A stretch of 64,000 bases of DNA, taken from contig NZ_JAFCLS010000008.1 of the NCBI RefSeq assembly GCF_018131075.1, forward strand, positions 62,001 to 126,000, given 5' to 3'. The position numbers and the translations under genes were made by a program. Position 1 is the stretch's first letter, and every line of letters starts with the position of its first letter. Positions 50,145 through 57,322 of the stretch are shown here, in pieces. The notes beneath the pieces are model-generated. The model was not told the DNA's origin and did no database searches. It saw nothing but the letters and a program-made list of their open reading frames with translations. This stretch comes from Bradyrhizobium sp. JYMT SZCCT0428 (lineage in GTDB: Bacteria > Pseudomonadota > Alphaproteobacteria > Rhizobiales > Xanthobacteraceae).

Positions 50145-50844
50145 CGGCTGTCACCTCTTGGCTCGCCAGCGGCTCAATCTGCCCTACGGCCCTTTTTTCC
50201 TTCTCTGCCCCAGCTACCAGATCAGGTTTTTTCTCAACCGGACTCGGCGGATGGGGTTGTTCCTCCGTCGGAGCAGGGAGAACGGCATTTCCGCCGCGCG
50301 CGTAGCGGATGATCTTTTCAGCCTGCGTAAAAATAATATCCAAAATGAGCTTGGCGATAGGACGCGCAACAAGGCCCAACGCGGCCGCCAGAACGCCGCC
50401 GACGAAAGGAACGTTTTCAATCGGTTTCATCAAACCCTTGATCAGGGCATCCACCGATACATGACGATAGTTCTGCGCAAGATTTTCCTTGTTCATGAGC
50501 ATCTGGATGGCAGGGCGGCCTTCTTGCCCTTCGGCCAGCACCGTGGCGCCAAATTTGGGTGACCCGACCAGCGCATCAGCCTCCGCAGCGGTTAGCGGCA
50601 ACATGCGCAAAATCTCGATATCCGTCGATTTCGGGCCGGTGCAGGTAACGACGAGAGAGAGTTCGCCCATCTGAAAGGCAGCCATCATCGTTGCGAGGTA
50701 GGTGGCATCCGGCTCCCGTCTTTGGAAATCGACGCCCGGGATTTTGTCGAGAATGTCGAGCAGCTTGCCAAGATCGGCGGCCTCTGCCGCGCGCCTGGCC
50801 ATGCTGTCAGCCAGCGCCTTCAAGGCGGCAGCAGCTTCGGTCAC
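50107..50844 (-). CDS. Hypothetical protein with hydrophobic core and proline-rich tail
   Basis: 245 aa from a GTG at 50844. An N-terminal helical region (ALKALADSMARRAAEAADLG), a soluble alpha/beta part (QMGELSLVVTCTGPKSTDIE), then a hydrophobic/amphipathic stretch (FVGGVLAAALGLVARPIAKL) and a Pro/Glu-rich tail. The GG-AA-LGL--RPI-KLI segment resembles membrane-inserting or vesicle-associated peptides. No family recognised. The 3-prime end overlaps the cupin start. Confidence 0.6.
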   Translation of the reverse strand: MTEAAAALKALADSMARRAAEAADLGKLLDILDKIPGVDFQRREPDATYLATMMAAFQMGELSLVVTCTGPKSTDIEILRMLPLTAAEADALVGSPKFGATVLAEGQEGRPAIQMLMNKENLAQNYRHVSVDALIKGLMKPIENVPFVGGVLAAALGLVARPIAKLILDIIFTQAEKIIRYARGGNAVLPAPTEEQPHPPSPVEKKPDLVAGAEKEKRAVGQIEPLASQEVTADEVSSDIRNPGR

Positions 50845-50897
50845 GCCTTAGCTGCACCGACAGCGCCTCGCGCGCCTTCCTTGAGCCACTCAAACAT
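50841..50897 (-). CDS. Possible 18-aa leader ORF
   Basis: MFEWLKEGARGAVGAAKA and a stop whose TGA overlaps the GTG of the downstream gene. GGGCAGTGGC precedes the ATG. It could be a translational leader or the real N-terminus of the downstream protein separated by a frameshift. Confidence 0.35.
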   Translation of the reverse strand: MFEWLKEGARGAVGAAKA

Positions 50898-51594
50898 TGC
50901 CACTGCCCTTGTCGGTTCTGCGGAAGCATATGGTGGGCATTTGCGTCATGTCAAAATGCGCCGGTCGCATCCACGTCAGCGCTGGTAGCGCGTAGATGGG
51001 GTACGTGGCGTTTGCCTAAGCCACCTGAACCCCCTCGGATCTCGAATGTGCGGACGCTCCACGGATCCAATCTTCAAAGGCGGTGAACTCGCGCACGGCG
51101 GATTAGCGGCAGCGTAATCCGCTGCTGGGTCTAAACAAAACGGCGGACTACGCCGGAGCCTGTCATCGGGCCGCGCGTTGCGCGGAGCCGTTGGGTTCAA
51201 TCCGACCCTACGGCCCTATCGCTTACGGGGATAGCGCGCGCTGAGGCCGTGAAGGCACGATCTCTAAAATCCCATTGGACGGGATTCTAACGGGGGAGCG
51301 GTTGCCACTAATTCCCACTCGATCGCGCGCAAAGAAGGCTTCAGCTGAGGGGCAGGCGCCGCCAACCGCGGTACTCCAGAATAGTTCGGAACGACCGAAA
51401 CGGGTTGCGGTAACCTAGCAGAACCCGCCGGCAACCGCCGTTGCCATGCGGTATGGCGGCCCCAGTTGCATCGCCAGGCGCGCTGGGGCCGCCTGTCCAC
51501 GGCTAATTCGAGACCGCAGGACCTCGTTTCAAATGAACTAGCTTTGCCGCTTATTCCCGATTTCAGACCGGGTATTTTGATGGAGTAAGTTTCG
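50898..51594. other. Gene-poor region with one composite repeat
   Basis: 697 bp. It contains the repeat copy at 51097-51220. I found no convincing gene; frames on the minus strand around 51264-51500 lack a start signal and family resemblance. The segment CCGCCAACCGCGGTACTCC near 51360 is echoed at 51836 (CCGCCAACTGAGGTGCTCC), suggesting further old duplication. Confidence 0.5.
51097..51220. repeat. GCGGATT-palindrome composite repeat, copy at 51.1 kb
   Basis: GGCGGATTA-GCGGCAGCG-TAATCCGC, then AAACAAAACGGCGGACTACGCC, GGAGCCTGTCATCGGGCCGC, GCGCGGAGCCGTTGGG and TTCAATCCGACCCTACGGCC. This is the full-length GGAGCCTGTCAT variant. Confidence 0.8.
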
Positions 51595-51819
51595 ATGGGC
51601 AGGCGTTGGACTGACGAAGATATTCAGCACCTTAAGCTACTGGCGCAGCGTCACCCTGTTCCAAAAATTGCAGAGATTATGGACCGAACGGTGGGCGGTA
51701 TCGTTTTCAAGGCCCATAAACTGAAGGTCTCGCTCAGGAGCCGCCGTCAGGGCAATGCGAGAATTTCCAGTGTCGATCCAGGAGTCGCGGGCTTCAAGAA
51801 CTGGCCACCTGAAATTTAG
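51595..51819 (+). CDS. Small SANT/Myb-like or homeodomain-like DNA-binding protein
   Basis: 74 aa, MGRRWTDEDIQHLKLLAQRH then KIAEIMDRTVGGIVFKAHKL. A trihelical unit with W-D-DI-HLK-LA---P---IA---DR-VGGI--KAHKL--SLRSRR is typical of rhizobial small HTH proteins that look like GcrA or Myb/SANT repeats. The C-terminal tail is divergent. It may act as a local regulator; the target is unknown. Confidence 0.7.
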   Translation: MGRRWTDEDIQHLKLLAQRHPVPKIAEIMDRTVGGIVFKAHKLKVSLRSRRQGNARISSVDPGVAGFKNWPPEI

Positions 51820-51894
51820 CTGCAGCGGATTGAAACCGCCAACTGAGGTGCTCCGAACTGGTTCGTAAGGATCGATGAGCAATCGAAAAAACCG

Positions 51895-52010
51895 GGCGGA
51901 TTAGCGACAGCGTAATCCGCCGTCCGGTCGAAAACAAAACGGCGGATTACGCCTTCCGCCTTCGCTCTTTGAGCTACGGCGGACAGGTCGGCTCAATCCG
52001 CCTACGGCCT
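51895..52010. repeat. GCGGATT-palindrome composite repeat, copy at 51.9 kb
   Basis: GGCGGATTA-GCGACAGCG-TAATCCGCC, GTCCGGTCGAAAACAAAACGG, CGGATTACGCCTTCCGCCTT, CGCTCTTTGAGCTACGGCGG and GGCTCAATCCGCCTACGG. Complete TTCCGCCTT variant. Confidence 0.85.
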
Positions 52011-52060
52011 GATGAAATTGAGCAATCCGGTCCCAAGAAAGAGGCCGCCAAGAGGCGGCC

Positions 52061-52264
52061 CTACGCTTTGGTCAGAGCCTTCTGGCGGGGTGCCGCAACC
52101 CTCTTGTTGGAGGCCGGTTCTGCAAGTCGCTCTTCGCGAGCAAGCCTGTCGCGCTCCACCACCCCGGGCAGAGCCATTCGAGCCTCTCTCCAGCGACGCT
52201 CGGCCTCCTTCAACAGGCCTTTGTCGAGGGGATCAATTTGCTTGAAACGTCGCCCTTCGGTCAT
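52061..52264 (-). CDS. Short helical paralogue family, member 5
   Basis: 67 aa: MTEGRRFKQIDPLDKGLLKE then AERRWREARMALPGVVERDR and LAREERLAEPASNKRV. It keeps RRFKQ--PLD--L--EAER, LPG---RD-L-R-E-LAE-AS but loses the terminal WL-SPG. Most diverged member, perhaps decaying. Confidence 0.65.
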   Translation of the reverse strand: MTEGRRFKQIDPLDKGLLKEAERRWREARMALPGVVERDRLAREERLAEPASNKRVAAPRQKALTKA

Positions 52265-52634
52265 GGACCTTTCCTTTGCAGGAACGGCTAGTGGCCGAAA
52301 TAGGCCACTGGCAGATTTAAAATAGGCCACTCACGCAACAGCGCCCCAAAGCCGAATGATGCTGAGTGGCGCTGTGCTAGCCCCGGAAAGTGCAATCCCC
52401 CGGTAGCTATCTGTCTGCAGGGACGGGCAAAGGTTCAAAGGATTGTTTTGGAACCGGCGCCGGGCCGGGTGCTCCGGTCCAGGTGGCAGTTCAACGTCGC
52501 GGCCGACGGCACACCAGAACGCTAAGGCCGGATTAGCGACAGCGTAATCCGCCGTTCGAACCAAAGGCAAACGGCGGATTACGCCTTCCGCCTTCGCTCT
52601 CTTAGCTACGGCGGACAAGCCGGCTCGATCCGCC
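52265..52634. other. Intergenic region with composite repeat
   Basis: 370 bp between two minus-strand genes. A direct repeat of GTGGCCGAAATAGGCCACT and AAAATAGGCCACTC occurs near 52290-52335, and the repeat copy at 52526-52644 fills the end. No supportable gene. Confidence 0.5.
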
Positions 52635-52644
52635 CTAGGGCCCT
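52526..52644. repeat. GCGGATT-palindrome composite repeat, copy at 52.6 kb
   Basis: GGCCGGATTA-GCGACAGCG-TAATCCGCC, TTCGAACCAAAGGCAAACGG, CGGATTACGCCTTCCGCCTT, CGCTCTCTTAGCTACGGCGG and GGCTCGATCCGCCCTAGGGC. It reaches into the last codons of the SRAP gene. Confidence 0.85.
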
Positions 52645-53300
52645 GCCGGTTTGTCTTCCTTGTCCACGCCGCGCGCCACGATCATCAGCTCATCATCCGG
52701 CAACGGCCGCTGCAGTACCTTGGCCTCATCCCAAGGTGCGCGCATCCAGACGTCGCGTTCCTCGTCGGTCGTCAGGATCACCGGCATCGCCTTGGGGTGA
52801 ACAGGCTCGACGATCGCATTCGGCGTAGTCGTCAGGAAGCCGTAGACGTTGTGAGGACCGGGGATCGGCTTCGACTTGGTGCCGCGATCGCCCTTGAACA
52901 CGGTCCAGATGCCGCCGAAGGCGAACAGCGGCCGGTCGTCATTGAGGGCGAACCAGACCACATCCTTCTTTTTCGTTTCTGGATTCGGCTCCGGCGCGTA
53001 TTCCGCAAAACTGTTCACCGGCACCAGGCAGCGGTTTTCCGGCTTCAGCCAGCCGCGCCAGTGCGGCGACGAAGTGTTGCGGATGTTGGTGACTGGCGGG
53101 CCACCGGTGCGTGGCGGTGGCGGCATGCCCCACCGCATCGTTACCAACTCAGTGCCGTGATCGGTGTTGCGCACGACAGGTGCGGGATAATCGGGAAAGA
53201 CGCCGGGCATCGGCGCGAGGTTGCCGACGTAACGATTGACGACGCGAAACAGCGCGGCAATCGCGGCCTGGTTGGTGGTGATCGAATAAAGATTGCACAT
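52635..53300 (-). CDS. SRAP-domain (HMCES/YedK-like) abasic-site protein
   Basis: 221 aa starting [11 protein letters not shown]; Cys2 becomes the N-terminal nucleophile that crosslinks abasic sites in single-stranded [23 protein letters not shown], the Glu in [11 protein letters not shown] and the His in [13 protein letters not shown] complete the active site. The start at ATG 53300 is fixed by the need for Cys at position 2. It protects abasic DNA during replication. It lies 2 bp from the upstream zinc-ribbon gene, so they are likely co-transcribed. Confidence 0.93.
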   Translation of the reverse strand: MCNLYSITTNQAAIAALFRVVNRYVGNLAPMPGVFPDYPAPVVRNTDHGTELVTMRWGMPPPPRTGGPPVTNIRNTSSPHWRGWLKPENRCLVPVNSFAEYAPEPNPETKKKDVVWFALNDDRPLFAFGGIWTVFKGDRGTKSKPIPGPHNVYGFLTTTPNAIVEPVHPKAMPVILTTDEERDVWMRAPWDEAKVLQRPLPDDELMIVARGVDKEDKPAGP

Positions 53301-53302
53301 GA

Positions 53303-53719
53303 TCAGTCGCGCTCTCCCGGCCACGATTTAGATGCCGGATCGTTGGTCGATATTTTGTTCGGCCGGAGCGCGACGAGATGGCTGCGTTTGTAAGGATAGC
53401 GCCGGATCTGCGAACAGTCCCGGCAGCGCATATACCGTTCCAGTTCATGGATTGGCGTCGCCTTCTGTCGGCGTACAGTGTTCAGCGCCACCGTCTGGTG
53501 CGTCTTGCAGCCGAGACATTTGACTTCGAGGTAGATGTACCCGGCATTGAGCGCGTCACCCAGCGCCGGTGAGGGCTGCGCCGGCCCCTGAAAGCCGAGC
53601 ATGCGCTTGTTCCAGGCCTCGCAGGCCAACCGATCTGCGCTCTTGCGCGCCCGAGCCGCATCTTCGGCGGCAGCCCGAACCGAGGCGCCATAAATGGATT
53701 CGCGTGACTTGGTGGTCAT
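53303..53719 (-). CDS. Zinc-ribbon protein co-transcribed with SRAP
   Basis: 138 aa. An N-terminal Ala/Arg-rich helix ([20 protein letters not shown]) and a C-terminal zinc ribbon with CLGCKTHQT and [19 protein letters not shown]. The basic tail suggests DNA binding. Its stop lies 2 bp before the SRAP ATG. Pairing with a DNA-repair gene hints at a role at damaged DNA, but no such function is established to my knowledge. Confidence 0.75.
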   Translation of the reverse strand: MTTKSRESIYGASVRAAAEDAARARKSADRLACEAWNKRMLGFQGPAQPSPALGDALNAGYIYLEVKCLGCKTHQTVALNTVRRQKATPIHELERYMRCRDCSQIRRYPYKRSHLVALRPNKISTNDPASKSWPGERD

Positions 53720-53834
53720 GGCCTATTGAAGGCGACCGGGCACCTGACGGCAAGCCGCTACGGATTGGGGCTTGACGGGGGAGTCAACGCAAGGTGTTTC
53801 TGCAACAAGAACCCGCCAAGGAGGATCAACTGTC

Positions 53835-54119
53835 ATGCAACGGGTTCGATGCGCCACCCATGGGGACCAACCCAAAACCTTGGTCTGCCAACATATCGCT
53901 CAAGGGCTAATCGGCCGCCAGCGGGTCGGCTTTTTCTGGACCTTGGACGACCCAAACAATCCGAGGCCAGACGCTTGGTGCTTGGAATGTGAGAATAGAT
54001 GCAGGCGTGAGGGCGGCGAGTGGATTGGCCCCGCTTTGGAGCACCTTAAGCCAAAGGTATTGTGTGGAGAGTGTTACGACTTCGCCCAGGCGTTTAACTT
54101 GGGCGAAAATTCCAATTAG
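53835..54119 (+). CDS. Cys-rich small zinc-finger-like protein
   Basis: 94 aa, ATG 53835 with AGGAGGATC upstream. MQRVRCATHGDQPKTLVCQH, then AWCLECENRCRREGGEW and KVLCGECYDFAQAF give six Cys and two His, enough for one or two metal sites. No family recognised. Codon use slightly less GC-rich than core genes. Not obviously part of a neighbouring operon. Confidence 0.7.
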   Translation: MQRVRCATHGDQPKTLVCQHIAQGLIGRQRVGFFWTLDDPNNPRPDAWCLECENRCRREGGEWIGPALEHLKPKVLCGECYDFAQAFNLGENSN

Positions 54120-54133
54120 GTCGAAAACAAAAA

Positions 54134-54175
54134 CGGCGGATTACGTCTTCGGCTCAATCCGCCCTACGGACCTGC
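54134..54175. repeat. GCGGATT-palindrome repeat fragment at 54.15 kb
   Basis: GGCGGATTACGTCTTCGGCT then CAATCCGCCCTACGG. A deletion has joined the two ends of the second half. A further scrap (GTCTTCGGCTCAATCCACCC) is at 54761-54780. Confidence 0.65.
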
Positions 54176-54179
54176 AGGG

Positions 54180-54698
54180 CTAATTGGACGCCAAATTTAC
54201 AATATCGTTGAATGTGGCAACTGCAGCTCCAAACACAATCAATACGGCAAATACGTTCAGGAGATGCTTCTTATAGGTGGGCCGTTTTTCAAGCTCAGCG
54301 GCAAATTCTCTCGCAAACGGCTTTGAGAAAACGAGAATTGATGCAGCCACCAAACTAAGGATCGCCATTGTGGCACCCCACAAGAAGCCAACGTTCATTA
54401 CTATCGATTTGCCAAAACCAAACAGCGGAAAGGCGGCGGCGCCTGCGGAAAAAAGATAGAATATAACTCCCATATAGCGGGCAATCTTGCTCAGCAGCCA
54501 AAGCCCCGCTGAAACCATCGCAGCCATTAGTGCGTAAATCGCAACTCCATTGCCGAGGTGCGGCAAGTATGACTGCGCATACAGGAAGAAGCTACAATGC
54601 ACGACCGTAATCAAAACCGACAGATATAGTGCTGTTCGATAACCGCAGCGCTCAAGCATTCCATGCTCACCCACAATTGTTACGCTAAATTCCAGCAA
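54180..54698 (-). CDS. Four-span membrane protein, unrecognised
   Basis: 172 aa. Hydrophobic helices at about 22-42, 51-68, 75-95 and 105-125, with another near 150-165 (LLNVFAVLIVFGAAVATFND). Lys/Glu-rich loop AREFAAELEKRPTYKKH. The base composition is clearly more AT-rich than the core genes, suggesting recent acquisition. No family recognised. It may belong with the neighbouring 54782 gene, on the same strand 83 bp upstream. Confidence 0.65.
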   Translation of the reverse strand: MLEFSVTIVGEHGMLERCGYRTALYLSVLITVVHCSFFLYAQSYLPHLGNGVAIYALMAAMVSAGLWLLSKIARYMGVIFYLFSAGAAAFPLFGFGKSIVMNVGFLWGATMAILSLVAASILVFSKPFAREFAAELEKRPTYKKHLLNVFAVLIVFGAAVATFNDIVNLASN

Positions 54699-54781
54699 GC
54701 AATCATCAAATAAACGGCTGACGATCCGCGCCTTTTTTCATCGTCAGAACCGAAAAACAACGTCTTCGGCTCAATCCACCC

Positions 54782-55786
54782 CTAATCTTCTTCGTTGGCG
54801 TTATCTTCGTCATCAGAAATGAAACGGAAAATGGCTTGTCGGGGTGCTGGGATGAACTCCAACACCTCGGCGATTTTATACTCGTTCTTGTAGTTGCCAC
54901 CCGTCGTTCGCTTTTCTGTTACAAGCATTCTAACGCGCCAAGTATCTGCGAGCCCCACAGACCCGCGCGCCCGAACCTGTTCCGCGATTTCGGTCTCTCC
55001 AATGTCAACCGATATAGTTCTGTCTCCATATCGGAAGCGCCAAATGTGGGCCTTCGGTTCAAAATCCGGTCGGCTAATTTGAAGATGCGCAACGATTGGC
55101 TGCGGCTCAAATGTTTCCTCTTCCGTCTCTTTCAACTGGGCGCGGCCGGAAATGATGGCTTCAGCATCTGACTTGGTTATCAACACGCCTTTGGCGGGAG
55201 TCTCGGGATTGAATTGCAGCGTATCGATGCCCTTGCGCTTCAAGGGCGAAACTACTTTCGCTGCGTAATCTCTAACGACCGGATCTTCTCCCAGAAGATA
55301 AACATTTTGATTTACGACGACTGTATTGCCGTCACCATCGCCCTTGAATTTGACTGCAACCGTTCCGTGGGAATCGGACGTTGCAATTGTGGTCTCATCA
55401 CCGGCTAAGGGCGTGACGCTCTCAACCTCCTTGCCCTTGCGACGAACAAGATAGGCGAAAAGACCGATGGCGGTTGTTGGCACCCCTATCAAACCGAGCA
55501 AGCCAGCAATGTTTTGGGCGCTCTTGAGTGTGTGCTCATCCGTAAGGAAAGAGCCAATAGTGCTCAAGATCGATTGAACTAGTTCCAAGTTCACTTGGAA
55601 GCACTTGTGTTCAAAATCCGACTGAACGATCAAATTTACTTTTGAAGCATCGCCATTAACGGCATAGTTAGCTCGCTTGATCAACTCACCAAGAGCTAAG
55701 AGCGCCGGTGCAAGATCGGCAACATCCATCCCGTGCTCTGAGAGCGCAGGTCCATCATATCGTAATTGAAATCCGACCTTCGACAT
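54782..55786 (-). CDS. Unrecognised protein, possible accessory/defence cargo
   Basis: 334 aa. The N-terminus FQLRYDGPALSEHGMDVADL then APALLALGELIKRAN is followed by a hydrophobic segment (IAGLLGLIGVPTTAIGLFAY, about 94-113) and then a large beta-rich part (IVAHLQISRPDFEPKAHIWR, FRYGDRTISVDIGE). The tail is acidic. AT-rich relative to neighbours. From memory, similar proteins of unknown function occur sporadically on bacterial islands; I cannot name the family. Confidence 0.6.
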   Translation of the reverse strand: MSKVGFQLRYDGPALSEHGMDVADLAPALLALGELIKRANYAVNGDASKVNLIVQSDFEHKCFQVNLELVQSILSTIGSFLTDEHTLKSAQNIAGLLGLIGVPTTAIGLFAYLVRRKGKEVESVTPLAGDETTIATSDSHGTVAVKFKGDGDGNTVVVNQNVYLLGEDPVVRDYAAKVVSPLKRKGIDTLQFNPETPAKGVLITKSDAEAIISGRAQLKETEEETFEPQPIVAHLQISRPDFEPKAHIWRFRYGDRTISVDIGETEIAEQVRARGSVGLADTWRVRMLVTEKRTTGGNYKNEYKIAEVLEFIPAPRQAIFRFISDDEDNANEED

Positions 55787-56039
55787 TCAACAGCCCCGGC
55801 TCAATCTTTGATCATCAAACTGGCTTCCACACAACCAAACCTTTGGTGCTGGCTTACTGGCTGTCTTGGCGGCTTTCCGGATTGACTGGCTTGACGGCAG
55901 GCTTTTGCAGTGTCGGCTTCGCCTTGAGTATCCGCTTCAAGACCTCGCCCGGGCGCTTGATTCTGCTTTTTCGTCAAGCGAATTTCTTGGTCGACCTGTT
56001 AACAAGCCGGTTCTGAGGACACTTTGTCCCCGAGTAATA

Positions 56040-56330
56040 CGGAAAACATGGGGAACGGAAGCGTTCCGCGTGGACTCCCGGACTGCGGAGCGTCAAATAT
56101 ACCCATGCGAGTCGGCACTAACCGATTCGCCGTCCAGATGCGGGACCGGCCGACACCGGTCCCGGCGTTCTGGTGGCGGTCCTATCTCTTCCGAGGAAGA
56201 GCTAGGGACCATCCATGTTACGGAAGGAACGTATGCCCGCCGTAGCATGCAGCCCCGTTGGGGGACTCAAGCGGTGGAGGCTCCGGGATACCGGGGTCTC
56301 CACACCCTTCCAGCAAGACTCAATTTCAGT
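56040..56330 (+). ncRNA. Candidate structured non-coding RNA (unidentified)
   Basis: At least seven hairpins in about 290 nt: GGAACG-GAAG-CGTTCC (56052-56067); GCGAGTCGG/CCGATTCGC (56107-56130, one G-U type change); GGGACCGG/CCGGTCCC (56142-56163); CTCTTCC/GGAAGAG (56186-56201) inside GGTCC/GGACC; CATGTTACGG/CCGTAGCATG (56214-56249, one wobble); CCCC-GTT-GGGG (56253-56263); GTGGAG/CTCCAC (56274-56303) enclosing CCGG-GATA-CCGG. Strand is assumed. A group II intron or other ribozyme relic is possible, but I found no domain V motif or reverse-transcriptase gene. Confidence 0.5.
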
Positions 56331-56584
56331 CTCACTGAACTTCGTGCACGGTATGCACACGCGCATATTCGCGCAATACGATTTGTATCGTTAAGGGTTA
56401 CATTCTTTGCAACCCAACCTCAGAAAACCTAGCAATTTCAGCGAACCCAATAATTCGCTGTATCACCTAGTGTCTATCCCGTCGCCGACCTGGGCGTTGT
56501 GGCTTCAATCCGCCTACAGGCCTGAACTGAACGACGTCACACTTTGCGCCTCGCAAATTAATTTCCGTTTTCCAGAACTATCCC

Positions 56585-57000
56585 TTGACGACCACCCCGA
56601 CTCACGTGGCAAATATCCCCCGTCTCATCCCTCTACGAGGGGCGTATCGCGATCGTCCGGACGCGGGGTGGGATGTGGTGGACGCCGGTGTTGCGCTTGA
56701 CGGGCGCGACATGGGCGTACGGTAAAGACGCGTGGTCCTGGCGCCCGTAACGGCGTCAAGTCTTTCGGGAGCCAACGCTTCCGAGGGGCGACGGTAGCAA
56801 TAGAGGCCGTCTCGCCGGGGAGAGCGCGTCATAAGCCGTAAAGCCATTGCGCAGGGAATGTCGGATGCTCTCCGCTGCCCTGTATGCTCGTGTGCACCAT
56901 CTTGTTGCACAATCGCACACGAGACCGCGGGTGCAGCGCGCACCCGGCATTCCCTGCGCCCTCTGAATTTTTCTGGGGGCGGCGAGATTTGAACAACTCG
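56585..57000. repeat. Long dispersed repeat of rhizobial type
   Basis: Starts near CTTGACGACCACCCCGACTC and includes TGGCAAATATCCCCCGTCTC, GGGGCGTATCGCGATCGTCC, GGGCGCGACATGGGCGTACG, GCGCAGGGAATGTCGG and GAGACCGCGGGTGCAGCGCG. I recognise this wording from many Bradyrhizobium and Rhodopseudomonas sequences as a multi-copy non-coding block. Only one copy is in this window, so the claim rests on memory. Confidence 0.55.
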
Positions 57001-57038
57001 GGCGAAATGAGCCGCGGGAATGCGTAAGTGTGTTTTCC

Positions 57039-57142
57039 GTCATCCTGAGGTGCGAGCCTCTTCGGCGAGCCTCGAAGGACGACGGCCCAACTGTGGCCGA
57101 TTCATCCTTCGAGGCTCGCTGCGCTCGCACCTCAGGATGACG
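57039..57142. repeat. Large inverted repeat (rhizobial palindromic element)
   Basis: Outer arms GTCATCCTGAGGTGCGAGC and GCTCGCACCTCAGGATGAC are perfect inverted repeats; inner arms GAGCCTCGAAGGA and TCCTTCGAGGCTC also pair. It forms a hairpin of about 100 nt. A frequent intergenic element in rhizobia, here 180 bp before the fadE-like gene. Confidence 0.85.
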
Positions 57143-57322
57143 GGTCATCAAGGGGTCGGATCACGAAGACATGCACCCCACATCCCGGAACGGACAAGCT
57201 CCAAAGCCGTTATCAGCCGCCCGGCCGCGTCAATTTCGCCCTATTTTCAAGGCGAACTGTTCACCCAAACCCCGCATCATCAGCTAAAATAGCCTTCCGC
57301 GCCGCCGATCCATGAGACCGCC

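Larger units (their letters stand above)
55787..57322. other. 1.5-kb gene-free region with structured RNA candidate and long repeats
   Basis: No protein gene has support here. The region contains, in order, AT-richer unique sequence (to about 56040), a very dense series of hairpins (56040-56330), further small palindromes (GTGCACGGTATGCAC), a long rhizobial-type repeat (56585-57000) and a large inverted repeat (57039-57142). It separates the accessory zone from the fatty-acid operon. Confidence 0.7.

Noticed and set aside
51264..51500. 78-codon minus-strand ORF in the 51-kb gap
   Set aside because: No start signal, Arg/Pro/Trp-rich composition, overlaps repeat-like sequence.
37055..54175. 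CRISPR array
   Set aside because: The repeats are irregularly spaced, long, modular and intergenic, with no uniform spacers and no cas genes.
56040..56330. Identification of the hairpin-rich region as a group II intron, RNase P RNA or tmRNA
   Set aside because: None of the diagnostic cores (GUGYG start and domain V with AGC triad, RNase P P4, tmRNA tag ORF) could be found; left as unidentified structured RNA.
56955..57005. tRNA-like T-loop (GTTCAAATC on the minus strand) near 56.98 kb
   Set aside because: No cloverleaf can be completed: the T-stem does not pair properly and no anticodon arm or matching acceptor is found; it is part of the long repeat.
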